64,000 nucleotides of DNA from Nitrospinaceae bacterium (GTDB taxonomy: Bacteria > UBA8248), in assembly GCA_018669005.1 (NCBI GenBank), contig JABJAL010000072.1:1-64000 (forward strand), read 5' to 3'. Below are positions 31,400-41,114 of this stretch, piece by piece (position 1 is the stretch's first letter; every line of letters begins with the position of its first letter). The notes below the pieces were generated by a model. It searched no databases and had not been told where the DNA came from. It saw only the letters and a list, made by a program, of their open reading frames with translations. The position numbers and the translations under genes were made by a program.

Positions 31400-32263
31400 T
31401 TACTTAAGCCGCTCCGGGTATTTTTTAGTTTTAAAATTTTCACCGGCCATCTTTAACATTCCCTCTAACGCTGCAGCCTGCTTCGTCTCTTTTAACCTAT
31501 TCTCGATCGAGCCCCGAACCTCAGCAAATGTCATTTGCCCTGATTCATCTTTTTGAGATGTTTTAACTAGATGCCAGCCAAATTCACTTTTCACTGCACC
31601 ACTATGTGCCCCCGCCTTCAGAGAAAAAGCGGTTTTTTCGATAATTTCAGGAAGGCCTGTTTTCAGGTGGTGGCCTTTGGTCATCTCTCCGAGGCTCCCT
31701 CCAGTTTGTCTTTCGGGAGCGAGAGAATATTTTTTCGCCAACTCGGCAAAGTCAGCGCCTTTATTTAATTTTTCTAAAAGATCTTTGGCTTCTTTCTCGG
31801 TTGTCACCATGAGATGCGATGCTGTCACCTTGCCAATTTTCAGATAATCTTTCTTGTTGTTGTCGTATACCGCCCTGAGCTCTTTCTCGTTTGGTTTATT
31901 TTTTTCTTGTAGTTCCTCAACTGCAAGCCGAACAATGATTTCCCGCTTTGCACGGGCTATAAATTTTTTGACGGCCTTTCTTTTTTCAAAACCTTGCGTT
32001 TTTGCGTGTTTATAAATCAAAAGGCGGCTAACGAGGCCATCCAAAATATCTCCTTTTTGAAGCTTCGCTGCCACCTGCACATTGGCAGGAAGGGCAGCGA
32101 TAAATACATTTAAATCCTCGAGAGTAATCTTGCTATTGCCGACGGTGGCCACTACGACCTCTCCGGGAGCCGCTGACTTTTTTTCCGCCGCAAAAACTGC
32201 GCCCAGAGAACCAACAAATAACGCACTCACAAAAGCGCACAAAATTCGTCGATAAACACGCAT
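31400..32263 (-). CDS. Periplasmic parvulin-type peptidyl-prolyl isomerase (PrsA/SurA-like)
   Basis: 287 residues. A signal peptide (about 1-26, ending LGAVFA-AEKK) is followed by a SurA-like chaperone N-terminal part and a parvulin domain (about 148-240) with TASHLMVTTEKEAKDLLEKL, FAELAKKYSLAPERQTGGSLGE and FGWHLVKT. It should fold exported proteins in the periplasm. AAGGAGTATTTT precedes the ATG. Convergent with the MFS gene, leaving a single base between the two stops. Confidence 0.9.
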   Translation of the reverse strand: MRVYRRILCAFVSALFVGSLGAVFAAEKKSAAPGEVVVATVGNSKITLEDLNVFIAALPANVQVAAKLQKGDILDGLVSRLLIYKHAKTQGFEKRKAVKKFIARAKREIIVRLAVEELQEKNKPNEKELRAVYDNNKKDYLKIGKVTASHLMVTTEKEAKDLLEKLNKGADFAELAKKYSLAPERQTGGSLGEMTKGHHLKTGLPEIIEKTAFSLKAGAHSGAVKSEFGWHLVKTSQKDESGQMTFAEVRGSIENRLKETKQAAALEGMLKMAGENFKTKKYPERLK

Positions 32264-32378
32264 AAAATACTCCTTATTTTTAAAGGGCCGATGAGATGCC
32301 AGCCGCTACTATTTATTTGACCTATTCAATACAACACTAATTTTTTAAAAAACTTCCCATTAATCCGGCGAGGGAAAG

Positions 32379-33083
32379 TTAATTTTCCATCCGTTTGGGC
32401 CCAATTAACAGAACACATTCACCTTTTACGTTTTTCCCATTTGTTTTGTTGGCAAGCTCAGAGGCTGTTCCGCGCAAAAACTCTTCATGGAGCTTGGTAA
32501 TTTCCCGCGCAAGAACTAGCGGCCTGCTAGGAGTGCGATTCGATATCTCCTCGATAAGACGAACAACTCTGTGGGGAGATTCATAAAGAACCACCGTGCG
32601 ATCCTCTTCTAGTAACTCATCGACCCGGCGCCACCTTTTCTCCCCTTTTTGGGGCAAAAAACCCTCATAGACAAACCGATCAGTAGGCAGGCCGGACGCC
32701 ACGAGAGCGGCCACCACTGCCGAGGGGCCCGGCACGGGATAAACGGTGACGCCTCGATCCACTGCCGCCCGAACCACCCGATAGGCGGGATCGGAAATGC
32801 CGGGCGTTCCTGCATCAGAGACTACCGCGATGCGCTCGCCCGCCTCGGCTTTTTCTGCAAGCTGCTCGGCACGAGCCGATTCATTGTGTTCGTGATAGCT
32901 GAGAAGCGATTTTTTGATGGATAGACGCGCGAGAAGCTGGCCCGTTCTGCGGGTATCCTCGCAGGCGACCACATCGCAATCCTCTAGAACGCGTCGCTGG
33001 CGCTCCGAAATATCCTCAAGGTTTCCAATGGGAGTGGATACAAGATATATGCCGGGGGGAAATTTATCTGGCTCGCGGGCCAT
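32379..33083 (-). CDS. rsmI: 16S rRNA (cytidine(1402)-2'-O)-methyltransferase RsmI
   Basis: 234 residues of the tetrapyrrole-methylase fold. PPGIYLVSTPIGNLEDIS, ACEDTRRTGQLL, VSDAGTPGISDP and PGPSAVVAALVASGLPTDRFVYEGFLP are textbook RsmI. It methylates C1402 in the decoding centre of 16S rRNA. The ATG at 33083, with GGAGGG eight bases upstream, is chosen over a start at 33110. It lies 59 bp after the CoA transferase gene on the same strand. Confidence 0.96.
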   Translation of the reverse strand: MAREPDKFPPGIYLVSTPIGNLEDISERQRRVLEDCDVVACEDTRRTGQLLARLSIKKSLLSYHEHNESARAEQLAEKAEAGERIAVVSDAGTPGISDPAYRVVRAAVDRGVTVYPVPGPSAVVAALVASGLPTDRFVYEGFLPQKGEKRWRRVDELLEEDRTVVLYESPHRVVRLIEEISNRTPSRPLVLAREITKLHEEFLRGTASELANKTNGKNVKGECVLLIGPKRMEN

Positions 33084-33142
33084 CGCTCTTTCCCTCCAGG
33101 GACTGCGCAAAAATGACGGGTGTATTTCAGGGGATCATACCC

Positions 33143-34345
33143 CTAAGCGAGAACGCCCTCTTCTCGAAGATGGCGAATTTCCTCATCGCTTTTGCCAAGC
33201 TCTTTAATCACTTCATCGGTGTGCTGGCCCAGGGTTGGCGAGGGCCTGCGGACGATGCCGGGGGTCTCGGAGAACTTGGGCGGAAAACCGAGCACACGGG
33301 TTTTACCGGCAGCGGGATGTGACACATCGACAGCCATTTCTCGGGCCTTTATCTGCGGATGATCAAACGTCTCGGCCATGTCGAGTATCGGGCCGCAAGG
33401 CACACGCTCGGCCTCTAATCGCTCAATCCAGGCATCGCGAGCATCTGTCTCAAAAACGCTATCCAACTCTTCTGCCAGCTTGAGATAATGGCTCCCGCGA
33501 TCTTTGTCGGTCTTGTACTCATCCCGTTCAAGCAAATCCTCGCGTCCAATGGCTTTGCAGGTGCGCTCCCAGTTCGACTGATTGGCGGCGCCGAGCGCGA
33601 TGTAGCCGTCCGTGCACTTGAAGGCCTGATAGGGGGCTGCCAATTCATGGGCCGAACCACGAGGCGTTGGGACCTCGCCCGAGGGAAAAAATTGCGAGGC
33701 TTGCCAGAAGGTATAGCCCAGGCCTGCATCTACGAGTGAGGTGTCGATGCGCTGGCCCTTGCCGGTTTTTAGCTTGTAAATATAGGCGGACAGAATTGAC
33801 ATGGCCGTGTAAATGCCCGCATTCAGATCGCATACCGGAATCGGTATCTTGACGGGCGGGCGACCAGGCTCGCCGGTAAAACTCATCAGGCTTGCGAGGC
33901 CCTGCGCCACCAGATCAAACCCACCCTTGTCCCTGAAAGGACCCGTTTGGCCATAACCCGAAATCGAGGCGTAGATAAGACCGGGGTTCAGTGCGTGGAG
34001 ATCTTCATAGCCGAGCCCCAGGCGATCCATCGTTCCCGGCCGAAAATTTTCAATCAGCGCATCGGCGCCTGTGGCTAATTCGCGGAGAAGGGCAAGGCCT
34101 TTTTCATCCTTAAGGTTAATGGCGAGGCTTCTCTTGTTGCGGTTCAGGTTCATAAAGCCGTGACCCTCGCCACCGTCGAAGTGACGGCCCATGTGGCGAG
34201 CATCATCCCCGCCAGCGAGTTTCTCAACTTTAATGACGTCGGCCCCCATGTCGCCCAGAAGGGCGCCACAAAAAGGCCCCGCCATAATCTGACACACTTC
34301 CAGGACGCGAACGCCCTCAAGCGCACCGTCCATGCCTGGGTTCAT
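33143..34345 (-). CDS. CoA transferase family III (CaiB/BaiF), copy 2
   Basis: 400 residues. LEGVRVLEVCQIMAGPFCGALLGDMGADVIKVEK, IENFRPGTMDRLGLGYEDL and SISGYGQTGPFRD mark the family; the catalytic Asp is likely in CDLNAGIY. The ATG at 34345 is chosen because the conserved region follows shortly; a further 42-codon extension overlaps the upstream hydratase. It begins eight bases after the enoyl-CoA hydratase stop, so the two enzymes are an operon: an acyl-CoA made by the transferase could be acted on by the hydratase. Confidence 0.92.
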   Translation of the reverse strand: MNPGMDGALEGVRVLEVCQIMAGPFCGALLGDMGADVIKVEKLAGGDDARHMGRHFDGGEGHGFMNLNRNKRSLAINLKDEKGLALLRELATGADALIENFRPGTMDRLGLGYEDLHALNPGLIYASISGYGQTGPFRDKGGFDLVAQGLASLMSFTGEPGRPPVKIPIPVCDLNAGIYTAMSILSAYIYKLKTGKGQRIDTSLVDAGLGYTFWQASQFFPSGEVPTPRGSAHELAAPYQAFKCTDGYIALGAANQSNWERTCKAIGREDLLERDEYKTDKDRGSHYLKLAEELDSVFETDARDAWIERLEAERVPCGPILDMAETFDHPQIKAREMAVDVSHPAAGKTRVLGFPPKFSETPGIVRRPSPTLGQHTDEVIKELGKSDEEIRHLREEGVLA

Positions 34346-34352
34346 CGGAGGC

Positions 34353-35165
34353 TTATCTCCCTTTGAAGCGGGGCGAGCGTTTGTTAAGGAAGGCATCAAC
34401 GCCCTCCCTAAAGTCCTCGGTGTCGAATCCGGCAAACTGCTTAGAGATATCCTCCTCGGAAAGCGAGGCAAGGGCCGGATCGCGAAGAATGGTTTTCACA
34501 AATTCTTTATGCCACTTCTGTGTGAGAGGAGCGAGGGAGGCGATGCGCTCGGCCGTCTCCATCACCGTTTTCTCTACTTCCTCATCGGACACCACACGGG
34601 CCAAAAATCCCGCGCCAAGCATCTCCTCGGCCGAATAAAGCCGGGCCGTGAGCAACATGTCCATCGTGCGGGCAGGGCCAATGATATGAACAAAGCGCCT
34701 CAGTTCCGAATACCCGGCCACAAGACCCAGCTTCGCCACCGGCACGCCGAAACGGCTAGATTCACCCGCGATTCGAATGTCAGTCGCAGCGGCCAATTCA
34801 GCGCCACCACCAACACAAGCCCCTCTTATCATCGCCACAGTGGGCTTGGAGAACGCCTCAACGGCATCGAGGCCGGGCAAAAATTGCGCAGAATACTCTC
34901 GCGCCTGGGCAGAATTCGAGCGCTCCTCGGCAAAGCGCGAAATATCAGCACCCGCCGAAAAGGCGCGCTCTCCCGCCCCCCGAAACACGAGGACGCGAAT
35001 CGCATCATCTCCGTCAAGCTCGGGCACAAGCCGCGCCAGCGCGGCCCACATTTCAAGCTCAATCGAGTTCATTTTATCTGGATGATTAAGCGTAATGGAG
35101 GCTATCGCCCCCTCGCGACGAACAAGGAGTTTTCCACCTGCGAATTTTTCTTCTGCGGCACTCAA
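34353..35165 (-). CDS. Enoyl-CoA hydratase/isomerase family protein, second copy
   Basis: 270 residues, crotonase fold. SITLNHPDKMNSIELEMW, AFSAGADISRFAEE (oxyanion loop) and MIRGACVGGGAELAAATDIRI are clear. The second acidic position of hydratases is replaced in the region RFGVPVAKLGLVAGYSE, so isomerase or hydrolase activity is as likely as hydration. Translation probably starts at TTG (35165) with GGAGA seven bases upstream. It follows iscX by 12 bases and may thus be read through from the ISC operon. Confidence 0.88.
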   Translation of the reverse strand: MSAAEEKFAGGKLLVRREGAIASITLNHPDKMNSIELEMWAALARLVPELDGDDAIRVLVFRGAGERAFSAGADISRFAEERSNSAQAREYSAQFLPGLDAVEAFSKPTVAMIRGACVGGGAELAAATDIRIAGESSRFGVPVAKLGLVAGYSELRRFVHIIGPARTMDMLLTARLYSAEEMLGAGFLARVVSDEEVEKTVMETAERIASLAPLTQKWHKEFVKTILRDPALASLSEEDISKQFAGFDTEDFREGVDAFLNKRSPRFKGR

Positions 35166-35177
35166 GGCATGTCTCCG

Positions 35178-35396
35178 CTAGTCATTTTGCGCGTCCTGAA
35201 ATTCCTCAAGCCAGGCCATTTGAATCGCCTCAAGCTTTCCTTCTGTGGATTTTTTCGGATCGTCCTCGAAATTCTCAAGATCAAGAACCCTTTGATGCAG
35301 ATCCGTGAAGCGGACCTGAAGCGGATCGATGGTGGGATGATTCTCAGATAGCGCAATGCCAATGTCCTCGGCATCGTCCCATGAAAACTTTTCCAA
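35178..35396 (-). CDS. iscX: Fe-S assembly protein IscX
   Basis: 72 residues matching IscX over its full length: WDDAEDIGIAL, HPTIDPLQVRFTDLHQ and the C-terminal EAIQMAWLEEF. IscX binds iron and IscS and tunes cluster synthesis. The start is TTG (35396), with AAGGGGA eight bases upstream; no ATG is in frame. It is the last isc gene, 20 bases after fdx. Confidence 0.95.
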   Translation of the reverse strand: MEKFSWDDAEDIGIALSENHPTIDPLQVRFTDLHQRVLDLENFEDDPKKSTEGKLEAIQMAWLEEFQDAQND

Positions 35397-35416
35397 AATC
35401 CGGTCCCCTTATTTTT

Positions 35417-35767
35417 TTAGTGGCTCTCTCGGGCGGCGTCGGGGCCTTCCTGGACCAGGTTCACGTTCCAGAACGGAATCTCAACCGTGATCACCTGGCC
35501 CGTCTCTTCTTGAAGTACGCACTGGCAAGCCAGGCGACTGCTAAGATCCACGTCCCGAGCGTTGTCGAGTTGGTCCTCTTCCTCCTCCTCGGCCTCCGGA
35601 AATAGATCAAAACCTTCGCGAACCTTGATGTGGCAAGTAGAGCAGGCGCATACGCCGCCACAGGCGTGATCAAGATCAAACCCATTATCGAGAGCAACTT
35701 CCAGGATATTCTGTCCCACCCCGATATCAAACGTTTTGTCTTCGTCTATAAAATGCAATTTTGCCAT
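35417..35767 (-). CDS. fdx: ISC-type [2Fe-2S] ferredoxin
   Basis: 116 residues. Cluster cysteines are readable in HACGGVCACSTC and LACQC, the adrenodoxin-type C-x5-C-x2-C...C pattern. It delivers electrons to cluster assembly on IscU. The ATG at 35767 is used (GGGG five bases upstream) rather than the start four codons earlier. It lies between hscA and iscX. Confidence 0.95.
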   Translation of the reverse strand: MAKLHFIDEDKTFDIGVGQNILEVALDNGFDLDHACGGVCACSTCHIKVREGFDLFPEAEEEEEDQLDNARDVDLSSRLACQCVLQEETGQVITVEIPFWNVNLVQEGPDAARESH

Positions 35768-35802
35768 AATACCCCTCATCCCTTAACGCCACTTGTGACG
35801 TT

Positions 35803-37632
35803 TTAATCGCTCATCGCCTCTGTAAGCCGTTTATTAGCCAATGCCTCCTTGAGAACATTGTCCATCATCCGCTCGGCCAACGGATGGGTCACCTCATTCA
35901 ATGCATCAATTTTGTCGCGGATGACCTGATGATCGTCCCCATCCATGACTTTTTCCAGCTCGGATAACGCTTGCTTAATAACGTTCCTCTCCTCATCTCC
36001 GACCTTATCTTCCCCATAATCCCGGAGCGCACGCATTGTCGCCGCCATCACGCTCTCTGCCTCCGTTCGAGCCTCAAGAACCTGGCGTGCATGTATATCA
36101 GCCTCGGCATGCTCAAACGATTCAAGCAACATTTTTTCCACCTGCTCATCCGTCAAGCCGTAGGAAGGCTGAACTTCCACCGACGCCGCTTTGCCGCTTC
36201 GCAGATCTCTTGCGGTTACGCTTAGTATGCCATTGGCGTCTATCAAAAAAGACACTTCGATTCGGGCCATCCCCGCCGGTGCCGGATCGATGCCAAGAAC
36301 AAATTTGGCCAACGAGCGATTATCTTTAATCAACTCTCGCTCGCCCTGAAGGACATGAATATCCACGCCGGTCTGGTTGTCTTTAAAGGTGGTGAACACC
36401 TCACGCTGGCTCGTCGGAATTGTTGTATTTCGCGGGATGATCCAACTCATCGCCCCGCCCATCGTCTCGATACCCAAGGAAAGGGGCGTAACATCAAGAA
36501 GAAGCATGTCGGTGCGCCCGCCCGAAAGAATGTCAGCCTGCACCGCAGCGCCCAACGCCACCACCTCGTCCGGGTTCAACTCTGATTTTGCCTCTTTCCC
36601 AAAAAACTCCGTGACCATGCGCCCGATAAGCGGCATCCGTGTTGAGCCGCCCACGAGAACCACTTCATCCACTTCACTCGTAGCCAGTCCGGCATCTTTG
36701 AGCGCCCGCCTGCAGGGACCTATCGTGCGCTCTGCGATGGGCAACGCAATTTTTTCCATTTCCTCTCGGGTAAGTGTTTGACTAAAAGAGAGCGGGCTCT
36801 CACCAGAGCATTCCACCACGACTTCCGTTTTCTCATTGTCCGTCAAATCCTGTTTTGCATTTTCTGCCGCCAGAACAAACAAACCAACGATTTCGGGATT
36901 TTCCTTAACGCCATTTTCAACCCCGGATTTTTCAATTAAATAATCCGCCAATGCACGGTCGATATCGTCACCACCGAGGCGGGTGTCGCCACCGGTTGCA
37001 AGCACCTCGAAAACCCCGTCCTTCACCTTCAGGATAGAGATATCGAACGTGCCGCCGCCCAGGTCATATACAGCAATAATTCCCCGGTTTCGCTCGTGCA
37101 GGCCATAGGCCAGAGAAGCCGCTGTCGGCTCATTCACGATACGGAGGACATCGAGACCTGCAAGGCGACCCGCATCTTTGGTCGCCTGACGTTGAGCGTC
37201 GTTGAAATACGCAGGCACCGTAATAACGGCTCGCTGCACACGGTGGCCAATCGATTTTTCTGCACGGGATTTCAGTTCACGTAAAATAATTGCGCTGATT
37301 TCGGGTGCGCCGTAGGTGCGCCCTCTGGCTTTTACAAAAACCGCTTCGGTCTGGCTCGAATCAAACTCATAGGGCAGGTGGCGGCGCTCGGCCTCAATGT
37401 CGTTGTACCCGCGACCCATAAATCTCTTGATGGAATAAATTGTATTTCGAATATTGTCTGTACGATCAGACCTGGCTTTATCGCCCACCAAAACCCGATC
37501 GGATCGAAAACTCACAACAGAGGGCACGATAGAGCGCTCTGCCTCTGGGGATACAACCACGGGACTGCCGTCCTTCATGACGGCAACTAGACTGTTCGTC
37601 GTACCTAGATCTATGCCTATTATATCGCTCAT
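35803..37632 (-). CDS. hscA: Fe-S protein assembly chaperone HscA
   Basis: 609 residues of the Hsp70 family: [63 protein letters not shown] and [12 protein letters not shown]. The position between hscB and fdx identifies it as HscA, which acts on the LPPVK motif of IscU (present in the iscU product here). The ATG at 37632 overlaps the TGA of hscB by one base (TGATG), so translation is coupled. Confidence 0.96.
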   Translation of the reverse strand: MSDIIGIDLGTTNSLVAVMKDGSPVVVSPEAERSIVPSVVSFRSDRVLVGDKARSDRTDNIRNTIYSIKRFMGRGYNDIEAERRHLPYEFDSSQTEAVFVKARGRTYGAPEISAIILRELKSRAEKSIGHRVQRAVITVPAYFNDAQRQATKDAGRLAGLDVLRIVNEPTAASLAYGLHERNRGIIAVYDLGGGTFDISILKVKDGVFEVLATGGDTRLGGDDIDRALADYLIEKSGVENGVKENPEIVGLFVLAAENAKQDLTDNEKTEVVVECSGESPLSFSQTLTREEMEKIALPIAERTIGPCRRALKDAGLATSEVDEVVLVGGSTRMPLIGRMVTEFFGKEAKSELNPDEVVALGAAVQADILSGGRTDMLLLDVTPLSLGIETMGGAMSWIIPRNTTIPTSQREVFTTFKDNQTGVDIHVLQGERELIKDNRSLAKFVLGIDPAPAGMARIEVSFLIDANGILSVTARDLRSGKAASVEVQPSYGLTDEQVEKMLLESFEHAEADIHARQVLEARTEAESVMAATMRALRDYGEDKVGDEERNVIKQALSELEKVMDGDDHQVIRDKIDALNEVTHPLAERMMDNVLKEALANKRLTEAMSD

Positions 37633-38297
37633 CAAGCCTCTTCCAGTGCCCGATCTACATTCCGAAGAATATTTTCTATATAATTTCGAAGCCCCAAAAC
37701 CGAGCGCAGTTTATCGATAACTTCCGAAGGAGGCTCTTCGCCAGCGTCCACGGCCTCGTCCCAGCGACCACCTAGCTTATCCAACGCAGCGCGCTGACCA
37801 GAGCGTTGGGCCTCAAAACATTCTTTTGCCGCCATCAGGTTGGCGCGAAGCCCCTCGGCCTCCTCTCCGCCGTTTTCGCAGCACTTATAGTCGGCGGCGG
37901 CCTCTTGGGCCATAAAAATATCTTCAAGCAACTCCACCGGCGGGCTCGAATCGTTCTCTTCAAGCTTCCCGCTTTCTAGCTCAACAAGATAAACCGCTCT
38001 TTGGATGGGATCTTTGAGTGTTTTGTATGCCGCGTTAAGACGAGCCGAAGCGTCTAGGCTGAGAATGCGCTTCGAGGCAGGGGCGTTCATAAAAAAGTCA
38101 GGGTGGAGTTTGCGGCTGTATTCAAAAAAAGTTGATTCGAGAACAGCCTCATTGATATTCATTTTTTTAGGCAATTCTAAAAACGCAAAATGATCAACGC
38201 TAGCGGGGACGGGTTGGATTTCCCCGTCTTCATCGAAAACAGAAAAGAGCTTTTTATTTTTTGTGCTCGTTCGATTCATCGCGCTTGATTCAAACAC
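37632..38297 (-). CDS. hscB: Co-chaperone HscB (Hsc20)
   Basis: 221 residues from GTG at 38297, or 215 from the ATG at 38279; neither has a clear ribosome binding site. The J-domain (about 32-110) contains KLHPDFF with the HPD motif, and the C-terminal helices carry [25 protein letters not shown]-type IscU-binding residues. An N-terminal extension of about 30 residues precedes the J-domain. It brings IscU to HscA and stimulates its ATPase. A hairpin separates it from iscA. Confidence 0.92.
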   Translation of the reverse strand: MFESSAMNRTSTKNKKLFSVFDEDGEIQPVPASVDHFAFLELPKKMNINEAVLESTFFEYSRKLHPDFFMNAPASKRILSLDASARLNAAYKTLKDPIQRAVYLVELESGKLEENDSSPPVELLEDIFMAQEAAADYKCCENGGEEAEGLRANLMAAKECFEAQRSGQRAALDKLGGRWDEAVDAGEEPPSEVIDKLRSVLGLRNYIENILRNVDRALEEA

Positions 38298-38334
38298 CGC
38301 CCTGGGGTGGGTTTGCCTGATATTCAGTTACAAG

Positions 38335-38388
38335 AAAAAACGCGTCACGCCCACCCGCAAGCAAATAGGAGGGGCGAGGCGCGTTTTT
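38335..38388 (-). terminator. Hairpin between iscA and hscB, attenuator or terminator-like
   Basis: ACGCG and GCCC (38340-38352) pair with GGGC and CGCGT (38372-38384), with a run of T after it in the leftward direction. It could partly terminate transcription or stabilise the iscRSUA mRNA, giving less HscB, HscA and Fdx than IscRSUA. Confidence 0.55.
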
Positions 38389-38399
38389 AATGCCGCCCG

Positions 38400-38753
38400 C
38401 TAAAGAGAAAAACTTTCTCCGCAACCACAAGCCTGCCTTGCATTGGGATTCTTGAAGGTAAACCCCTTGCCCGACAAGCCATCCTCGTAGTCGAGGGTCG
38501 TTCCCGCCAAATAAAGCATGCTCTTTTTATCCACAACAATTCGGACACCGTCTTTTTCAATGACCTGATCCATCATGTTGATGGTAGCGGCATCCTCGAA
38601 CTGAAGAACATAAGAAAGACCCGAGCAACCACCGCCGCGAACACCAACCCTGACAATGTTATTGGGTTTGTTTTCGCTTTCCATGAACCTTTTAACGTTG
38701 GCGATTGCCTTTTCGGTAACTTCAATTGTCATTTTCTTTTCGGCAAGTTCCAT
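38400..38753 (-). CDS. iscA: Iron-sulfur cluster assembly protein IscA
   Basis: 117 residues of the HesB/IscA family. The three cluster or iron-binding cysteines are in GGGCSGLSYVL and ACGCGESF. It moves assembled clusters from IscU to target proteins. AAGGACAAAGACC precedes the ATG. Fourth gene of the operon. Confidence 0.94.
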   Translation of the reverse strand: MELAEKKMTIEVTEKAIANVKRFMESENKPNNIVRVGVRGGGCSGLSYVLQFEDAATINMMDQVIEKDGVRIVVDKKSMLYLAGTTLDYEDGLSGKGFTFKNPNARQACGCGESFSL

Positions 38754-38845
38754 GGTCTTTGTCCTTTAATCAATAGCCGACTGACTAAAAATTACCACGC
38801 CTTGAATTAAGACCGCTAGCTACTTTCCAGACCACCAGCATTAAC

Positions 38846-39259
38846 CTAAACGGCAGACTGGGCATCCCCGACAGTCGGCATGCCTTTTTTGGTGCGGTAA
38901 TCGTTCAGCGCTGATTTAATGGCATCCTCGGCTAGGACCGAACAGTGAATTTTGACCGGAGGAAGGTTCAGCTCCTCGACGATTTGCGTGTTCTTGATCT
39001 CTTGCGCCTCATCCACGGTCTTGCCTTTTAGCCACTCAGTAGCCAAAGAGCTTGAAGCAATGGCACTGCCGCAGCCGAAGGTTTTAAATTTCGCATCTTC
39101 AATAACGCCGTCCCCGTTCACCTTCACCTGAAGCTTCATCACGTCGCCGCACTCCGGGGCCCCCACGACGCCAGTGCCCACTTCAGTATCGTTTTTATCC
39201 ATAGAGCCCACATTACGTGGGTTATTGTAATGATCGACCACCTTGTCGCTGTAAGCCAT
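38846..39259 (-). CDS. iscU: Fe-S cluster scaffold protein IscU
   Basis: 137 residues. GAPECGDVMKLQ, FGCGSAIASSS and KIHCSV hold the three scaffold cysteines; Asp in CGD is kept, and LPPVK is the HscA-binding motif. AAGGAGAG lies before the ATG. The C-terminus is slightly extended (GDAQSAV). Confidence 0.97.
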   Translation of the reverse strand: MAYSDKVVDHYNNPRNVGSMDKNDTEVGTGVVGAPECGDVMKLQVKVNGDGVIEDAKFKTFGCGSAIASSSLATEWLKGKTVDEAQEIKNTQIVEELNLPPVKIHCSVLAEDAIKSALNDYRTKKGMPTVGDAQSAV

Positions 39260-39341
39260 TTCTTTATCTCTCCTTAATTTTTTATCGAGAAGCTGCCTCG
39301 ATATTCATTTTAGTAAAAGTAGTTCTTAAATTGCTTGTCGA

Positions 39342-40562
39342 TTAATGGTGCGCCCATTCCACTTTTGAGAGATCGACGCCTTCTTTGACCATCTCGTAGA
39401 GCGGGCTCATTTCGCGCATACGGTTTACGACTTCGACCGTTTTTTCGGCCACGAAGTCCACTTCCTCTTGTGTGGTGAAACGGCCCAGGCCGTAGCGAAT
39501 CGACGAATGCGCTAATTCGTCTCCTCGGCCCATTGCTTTGAGTACATAGCTCGGCTCCAGGCTGGCTGAGGTGCAGGCCGAACCGGAGGAAACCGCCACG
39601 TCCTTGAGGCCCATAATGAGCGACTCGCCCTCGACATACGGAAAACTGATGTTGAGGTTGCCGGGAATCCGCTGGGTTTCGTGGCCGTTTACGTAAACTT
39701 CATCGAGGCTTTCCATGAGCGTCGACTTAAATTTATCGCGCATATTCGAGAGGCGCAGACCCTCCTCGACCATCTCCTCCTGGCAGAGCTGGGCCGCCTT
39801 GCCGAAACCGACGATGCCGCTGACGTTCAGCGTTCCTGAGCGCATACCGCGCTCATGGCCGCCGCCGTCAATAATGGCGGCGAGGCGAACGCGGGGCTTT
39901 CTGCGACGCACATAAAGCGCGCCGACACCCTTGGGCCCGTAAATCTTGTGTGCGGACATGGACATCAGATCAATAAAGTCATCGTTTACATCGACAGGGA
40001 CTTTGCCGAAGCTCTGGGTGCCGTCGGTATGGAAGAGCACCTTTCTTGAGCGGCAAAGCTGGCCGATTTCGCGGATCGGGTTAAGGACGCCGATCTCGTT
40101 GTTGGCGGACATGATGGAGACGAGGATAGTCTCGTCGGTCATAGCCTCCTCCACCATCTTTGCGGTGGTCATGCCGTCTTCACGGGGCGTGAGGTAGGTC
40201 ACATCAAAACCCCATGTCTCAAGACGCTTGGCCGAATCGATGATGGCCTTGTGCTCGATCATCGAGGTGATGATGTGCTTGCCCTTCGTCTTGTACATCT
40301 CGGCGACGCCTTTGAGTGCCATGTTGTCGGACTCGGTGGCGCCGCTTGTGAATACTATCTCGCGCGGGTCTGCGCCAATAACATTTGCGATTCGCTCGCG
40401 ACCATCGTCAACAGCTTTTTCTGCGTCCCAGCCATAGCTGTGGTTGCGGCTCGCGGCATTGCCAAATGTGTCGGTGAAATAAGGGATCATCTCCTCGAGC
40501 ACACGCGGATCCAGCGGCGTCGTCGCCTGGTAGTCCATGTAGATTGGAAACTTAAGGCTCAT
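39342..40562 (-). CDS. iscS: Cysteine desulfurase IscS
   Basis: 406 residues, usual length. The PLP lysine is in [16 protein letters not shown] and the catalytic cysteine in [26 protein letters not shown] holds the cofactor Asp. It supplies sulfur for Fe-S clusters and, if SelD is present in the genome, could also supply selenium for the two selenoproteins seen in this window (inference). Its ATG overlaps the TGA of iscR (ATGA). Confidence 0.97.
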   Translation of the reverse strand: MSLKFPIYMDYQATTPLDPRVLEEMIPYFTDTFGNAASRNHSYGWDAEKAVDDGRERIANVIGADPREIVFTSGATESDNMALKGVAEMYKTKGKHIITSMIEHKAIIDSAKRLETWGFDVTYLTPREDGMTTAKMVEEAMTDETILVSIMSANNEIGVLNPIREIGQLCRSRKVLFHTDGTQSFGKVPVDVNDDFIDLMSMSAHKIYGPKGVGALYVRRRKPRVRLAAIIDGGGHERGMRSGTLNVSGIVGFGKAAQLCQEEMVEEGLRLSNMRDKFKSTLMESLDEVYVNGHETQRIPGNLNISFPYVEGESLIMGLKDVAVSSGSACTSASLEPSYVLKAMGRGDELAHSSIRYGLGRFTTQEEVDFVAEKTVEVVNRMREMSPLYEMVKEGVDLSKVEWAHH

Positions 40563-40984
40563 CTAATTTCTCCTACGGATAAATCGGACATATCCAGAAC
40601 AGTCATCTGCTTCAAAAGCTCGACAACTCTCTGCTGGATACGCTCCATTGGTCTAAGTAGAGGACAACTCTCAAGCTGATCACAAACCGAGGCCTCTGCA
40701 ACCTGGCAGTTTGCCATGGCGACGTGTCCCTCTATCGCCTGTATGACTTCATGCACAGAAATACTCTCCGGGCTTCGGGAGAGGACATAGCCTCCTTTGG
40801 GCCCGTTTTTTGATTCAACAATATCGTTTTTCGCCAGTAGCTGAAGGGTTTTGGCCAAAAGCTCAGGGGGAATTCCATACTGCGCGGCGATGGCTTTGGC
40901 GTTCGTTGCCTCGCCATCCTCCTGAGCCGCCAGATGGGAGAGGGCGATAAGTCCGTAATCCGTTCTCTTTGAAAATGTAATCAT
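40559..40984 (-). CDS. iscR: Rrf2 family Fe-S-sensing regulator IscR
   Basis: 141 residues from the ATG at 40984 ([11 protein letters not shown]). The winged-helix domain (about 1-80) contains [32 protein letters not shown]; the cluster cysteines are in [15 protein letters not shown], with spacing seven and five residues instead of the more common five and five. It should repress the operon when carrying a cluster. A matching operator lies just upstream. No strong ribosome binding site. Confidence 0.93.
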   Translation of the reverse strand: MITFSKRTDYGLIALSHLAAQEDGEATNAKAIAAQYGIPPELLAKTLQLLAKNDIVESKNGPKGGYVLSRSPESISVHEVIQAIEGHVAMANCQVAEASVCDQLESCPLLRPMERIQQRVVELLKQMTVLDMSDLSVGEIR

Positions 40985-41047
40985 CGCCAAATCCACCCAA
41001 AAATAGGGGGCGCCGATCAATCCATGCGCCCCATTAGAATGCCACCT

Positions 41048-41072
41048 ATTGCCGACCCATTCAGTCGCCGAT
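41048..41072 (-). promoter_or_regulatory. Candidate IscR type 1 operator
   Basis: On the minus strand ATCGGCGACTGAATGGGTCGGCAAT agrees, as I count it, with 20 of 25 positions of the type 1 IscR consensus ATASYYGACTRWWWYAGTCRRSTAT. It lies about 14 bp downstream of the -10 box, overlapping the start of the transcript, where bound IscR would block the promoter. Confidence 0.6.
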
Positions 41073-41085
41073 AAGTTCTGTCGTG

Positions 41086-41114
41086 TATATAGGCCAGCAA
41101 CCTGGCTTTGTCAA
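41086..41114 (-). promoter_or_regulatory. Sigma-70 promoter of the isc operon
   Basis: In the leftward direction TTGACA (41114-41109) and TATATA (41091-41086) are 17 bases apart, close to the ideal. It drives iscR and the genes after it. Confidence 0.85.

Noticed and set aside
34332-35351. 339-codon plus-strand open frame
   Set aside because: It is antisense to the enoyl-CoA hydratase and iscX genes, which have clear family motifs; the frame has no ribosome binding site or recognisable domain.
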